Shown here piece after piece: positions 63,120 to 64,000 of a DNA stretch of 64,000 nt (positions are counted from its first letter, which is position 1; the number at the start of each line of letters is the position of its first letter). The stretch lies in NCBI GenBank assembly GCA_913053875.1, contig CAJXGN010000006.1, positions 1 through 64,000 of the forward strand, given 5' to 3'. The notes below the pieces were generated by a model that did not search any database, had not been told where the DNA came from, and saw only the letters and a program-made list of their open reading frames with translations. A program made the translations under genes and the position numbers. Origin of the DNA: an uncultured Agromyces sp. (lineage in GTDB: Bacteria; Actinomycetota; Actinomycetes; Actinomycetales; Microbacteriaceae).

Positions 63120-64000
63120 TCAGAGTTCGAGCGTCGCCACCAGCGTGACCGTCGAGTTGCGGATCTGCTCGGTGCCGCCGCCGGGGCTCATCGACTTCAC
63201 GGTCGCGAGCCCGACGAACGCCTCGGGGAAGCTGTACTGCACGTCGAACCCGGCGGCCTCGAGCGTGTCGATCGCGTCGGCCAGGTTCTCGCCGACCACG
63301 TCGGGCAGCGGCACCAGGTCCGGCCCCTTCGACACGGTCAGCACGATCGGGTCGCCCGGACGCACCGGGTCGGTGCTGGTGGCGGCCGACAGCACGAGGT
63401 CGGCGGCGACGTCGTTGCTGAACTGGGGCTCGGCGAACGACACGTCGAGGCCGGCATCCGCCAGCCGTTGCTCGGCCTCCGCCGACGGGGTGCCGACGAC
63501 CGAGGGGATGCTGCCCGCGGAGACGACGAGTGAGAGGGCCCCCTGCTCGGGGTACTCGGCGCCGACCCGCTTGCCGTCGGCGTCCAGCACGGCGATCACG
63601 CCGCCGCGGTCGACGTCGGAGTAGCGGACGTCGGTCTCCTCGGCGACGTCGAAGTCGGCGAGCGCGTCTCGGGCGTCGTCCTCCTGCATGCCGGTGACGT
63701 CGGGCACCGCGAGGATCCGCGGACCCAGCGAGACGAGGATCTGCACGGTGCCGCCGCGCCGCGCCTCGGTGCCGCCCTCGGGGTCGGTGCCCGAGACGAG
63801 TCCCTCCTCGATCTCGGGATCGTGCTGCTCGCCGAGCGCCGACTCGAATCCGGCGTCGGCGAGCGCGGCCGCGGCGGCTTCGGGGGAGAGGCCGCTGACG
63901 GTCGGCACGGTCGTGAGCGCGCCGGGACCGCTGCCGAAGTACCAGCCGGTGCCGCCCGCGAGACCCGCGAGCAGCAGCACCAGCGCGAACAGCCAGTACC
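63120..64000 (-). CDS. PASTA-domain Ser/Thr protein kinase (PknB-like), C-terminal part
   Basis: Only the C-terminal part is in the window; the gene continues past position 64000, so the kinase domain is not seen. The visible part starts with a membrane helix (YWLFALVLLLAGLAGGTGWYF) and continues with four extracellular PASTA repeats of 60-70 residues, beginning at VPTVSGLSPEAA, VPDVTGMQEDDA, IPSVVGTPSAEA and LPDVVGENLADA. PASTA domains bind muropeptides or lipid II and regulate cell-wall growth. A kinase such as this could phosphorylate the FHA protein at 49739. That it is a kinase, not another PASTA protein, is inferred from this layout. Confidence 0.85.
   Translation of the reverse strand, partial: YWLFALVLLLAGLAGGTGWYFGSGPGALTTVPTVSGLSPEAAAAALADAGFESALGEQHDPEIEEGLVSGTDPEGGTEARRGGTVQILVSLGPRILAVPDVTGMQEDDARDALADFDVAEETDVRYSDVDRGGVIAVLDADGKRVGAEYPEQGALSLVVSAGSIPSVVGTPSAEAEQRLADAGLDVSFAEPQFSNDVAADLVLSAATSTDPVRPGDPIVLTVSKGPDLVPLPDVVGENLADAIDTLEAAGFDVQYSFPEAFVGLATVKSMSPGGGTEQIRNSTVTLVATLEL

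Overview
The window is a chromosomal segment of a high-GC Gram-positive bacterium, most likely a Microbacteriaceae actinobacterium (an Agromyces-like genus would fit, but I cannot fix the genus). The reasons are very high GC, the gene orders xerD-parA-scpA-scpB-rluB and FHA protein-MerR-MerR, F420-type oxidoreductases, class II DAHP synthase, a C50 carotenoid cluster with split cyclase subunits, and many genes that look leaderless. Most of the window is ordinary core genome with short intergenic gaps and many 4-base ATGA/GTGA overlaps.

Layout. 1-120: 3' end of a 5S rRNA gene and its terminator. 188-9511: a tightly packed plus-strand run: helical repeat protein, HAD phosphatase, small protein, tlyA (with an apparent CTG start), nadK, recN, pyrG, an ADP-ribose-type NUDIX hydrolase and xerD. 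9519-12246: a three-gene cassette of unknown function, with its own promoter, sitting between xerD and parA. 12291-18855: parA, scpA, scpB, rluB-type pseudouridine synthase, tyrA, cmk and der, a chromosome-segregation and housekeeping operon. 18925-41880: a mosaic of small transcription units including CHAD protein, tRNA-Pro(GGG), transglutaminase, DUF1272, secreted NHL propeller, peroxiredoxin/MarR pair with an operator, sigma factor, amine oxidase, Fic protein with an operator, a lone PIN toxin, two Ddn-type oxidoreductases, and DNA-repair genes (ATP-dependent ligase, SRAP protein, primase-polymerase). It also holds two paralogous secreted lysozyme-like enzymes with similar leaders, NnrE and a zinc peptidase.

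41947-48540: a minus-strand operon idi-crtE-crtB-crtI-crtYe-crtYf-crtEb followed by an S4-domain gene, facing a MarR regulator across a perfect palindrome. Together these should make a cyclised C50 carotenoid of the decaprenoxanthin type. 48559-51596: NUDIX, CDP-alcohol transferase, FHA protein and two MerR regulators. 51664-57851: two ParA/MinD-like ATPases flanking pyruvate carboxylase, then peptide deformylase. 57950-64000: acyl-CoA synthetase, ROK glucokinase, PlsC-type acyltransferase, DAHP synthase and the C-terminal PASTA region of a Ser/Thr kinase cut by the window edge.

The best candidate for something undescribed is the three-gene cassette at 9519-12246. Signals outside the gene list are the dispersed octamer GGCATCCG/CGGATGCC, which also forms the stems of several intergenic hairpins, the [20 protein letters not shown]-start geometry, the similar leader upstream of the two lysozyme-like genes, and a 147-bp element bounded by 22-bp perfect inverted repeats. 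I saw no CRISPR array, insertion sequence or prophage. No gene-free stretch exceeds about 300 bases; the longest are about 220-240 bases (28594-28813 and 31759-31994), and both are described.
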